Shown here piece by piece: positions 5,954-7,034 of a DNA stretch of 7,034 nucleotides. The notes beneath the pieces were generated by a model. That model did no database searches. It was not told the DNA's origin and was given only the letters and a program-made list of their open reading frames with translations. Position numbers and translations under genes: made by a program. The stretch is from an uncultured Mycoplasmatota bacterium (GTDB lineage Bacteria > Bacillota_I > Bacilli_A > RF39 > UBA660): the NCBI GenBank assembly GCA_946491675.1, contig CAMLYN010000056.1, positions 1 to 7,034 of the forward strand, given 5' to 3'. The first letter of the stretch is position 1, and every line of letters starts with the position of its first letter.

Positions 5954-7034
5954 TTGAAAACAAAAAACGATTTAAAAATAATTACTAACCATTACAATAA
6001 CCTAGTTAAATTAACTAAACAACACTATTTTATCGGTATTACTAATGAATGGATTATCGATAATTATTATTTAATAGTAGAAAAAAGTGATATAATTAAA
6101 CAATTTAACAAAAACAAAAAGGAAAGACAATATTTATATAAAAATGTTAATTTAATTAATATTTTGACTCATATATTAGAATTTAGAAATTATCGAGTTG
6201 ATGAAGTCAATTTAATTAATAATATTAAAGATTATTGTAAGAAAAATAATATTCATTTAAGTTATGAAGAAATAAAAATTATACCTATTGCCTTATCAAT
6301 GGTTCTTTTAAATAAATTAAGTGAAATTTGTCAAAAAGAAAATATTGAATTAAAAGAAAAAGAAAAAATTGATAATATTATTAAAAAAATGCAAGAAGTT
6401 GCTTCTAAAACATCAGATTTAAAACTAGAAAATTTTTTGCCAGATAATTTTTATAGTTCTTCTTCAGCCATTGTTTTTTTAAATGATAAAATTAAAAATT
6501 TAGGTAATCTTTCAAATAATATATTTAAGCAATTTAATAATTATTTAGAAAATAATAATATTTCTTTAAGAAAAACAATTAATAAAGAACATTTAAACAA
6601 TACTAATGACAATATTTTAATTTCTAATATTTTTTACAGTATTAGAGAGATTGATAATATTGAAATTGAAAATTTAAATGATTCTTTATGCTATGTAGAA
6701 AAAATATTAAACAATGATCCATATTATGAAATGATGACATTAGAAACCAAAAATTTGTATCGTCGACAATTAATAAAATTAGCAAAAAAACAAAAGAAAA
6801 ATATTGAAAGATTAGCAGAAGAATTAATAAAACGTGATAAAAACATTGGTAATTTACTTTTTCCTCATCAAAATATAAAACTTAAAACATCTATTTATTT
6901 ATCTTTAATAATTGTACTAAGTATCTTGTTATCAATTATTTTATCTTACTATTTTATTCCGATTAAATGGTTAGGGTTCTTAATTTTACTTATTCCAGTA
7001 AGTGAAATTGTTATAACTTTTTTAAATAAAATTT
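5954..7034 (+). CDS. Cyclic beta-1,2-glucan synthase-like protein (NdvB type), N-terminal part, cut by window end
   Basis: An open frame of 360 complete codons runs off the right edge without a stop. It resembles the N-terminal region of cyclic beta-1,2-glucan synthases (GT84/GH94-type, usually over 2,000 residues), which polymerise glucose at the membrane and make cyclic or linear beta-1,2-glucans. Matching landmarks are EWIIDNYYLI (32-41), a spaced block SNIFYSIREI (224-233), and VEKILNNDP (248-256) followed by MxxxTxxLYR (261-270). Two membrane segments come next (about 312-334 and 338-357), the second ending IPVSEIVITFLN, like the family's LLPASDLAVALVN. The catalytic domains lie beyond the window. 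TTG is the start: an in-frame stop sits at 5936-5938, no ATG occurs in frame until codon 116, and AGGAAGTAGGG (5937-5947) provides a ribosome binding site. Family assignment comes from recalled motifs, not a search; some relatives make linear glucan or act as phosphorylases. Confidence 0.75.
   Translation, partial: MKTKNDLKIITNHYNNLVKLTKQHYFIGITNEWIIDNYYLIVEKSDIIKQFNKNKKERQYLYKNVNLINILTHILEFRNYRVDEVNLINNIKDYCKKNNIHLSYEEIKIIPIALSMVLLNKLSEICQKENIELKEKEKIDNIIKKMQEVASKTSDLKLENFLPDNFYSSSSAIVFLNDKIKNLGNLSNNIFKQFNNYLENNNISLRKTINKEHLNNTNDNILISNIFYSIREIDNIEIENLNDSLCYVEKILNNDPYYEMMTLETKNLYRRQLIKLAKKQKKNIERLAEELIKRDKNIGNLLFPHQNIKLKTSIYLSLIIVLSILLSIILSYYFIPIKWLGFLILLIPVSEIVITFLNKI

Overview
The window is a very AT-rich (roughly a quarter G+C by eye) bacterial chromosome segment. 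It most resembles a low-GC Bacillota of the Bacilli/Mollicutes-adjacent kind, for example RF39-like uncultured gut lineages. This rests on base composition, Gram-positive style promoters with extended -10 boxes, and the partial uvrB...lgt-trxB gene order familiar from Bacillota. Tryptophan is encoded by TGG, and lgt ends on a TGA at the expected protein length, so the standard bacterial code (table 11) applies rather than the Mycoplasma code. The exact lineage is inference.

Left arm (all minus strand, read right to left): uvrB (nucleotide excision repair helicase), then a self-contained AAA_14/DUF4143 ATPase gene, then the lgt-trxB pair. Lgt (prolipoprotein diacylglyceryl transferase) and a thioredoxin-reductase-like flavoprotein overlap by 17 bp and are served by one promoter (TTAACA-N16-TGaTATAAT) and one terminator just after trxB. 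The ATPase gene has its own promoter and its own hairpin-T-tract terminator. The flavoprotein keeps the FAD site and the CxxC pair, but both NADPH-binding motifs are degenerate, so it may use another electron donor such as ferredoxin.

The most unusual structure is the 197-bp gap between uvrB and the ATPase gene. It holds five copies of a 15-bp element (ACTTTAYAAAAGTCA, with 5-bp inverted arms ACTTT/AAAGT). They form two clusters (three copies and two copies), each with an exact 23-bp pitch. The copy nearest the ATPase gene overlaps the -35 box and spacer of that gene's promoter, and the farthest copy runs over the uvrB stop codon. This looks like an operator or iteron array dedicated to the ATPase, whose C-terminal half has a winged-helix-like segment and a PD-(D/E)XK-like nuclease core.

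Right arm (plus strand): a 147-bp divergent intergenic region separates uvrB from a gene for a DNA-deoxyinosine (hypoxanthine) glycosylase-like protein of the uracil-DNA glycosylase superfamily. Two DNA-repair genes therefore sit back to back. After 68 bp, with its own promoter, a TTG-initiated gene begins that runs off the window. Its first 360 residues match the N-terminal part of cyclic beta-1,2-glucan synthase (NdvB-like, very large membrane glycosyltransferase/phosphorylase) proteins. No tRNA, rRNA, CRISPR or transposase was seen.
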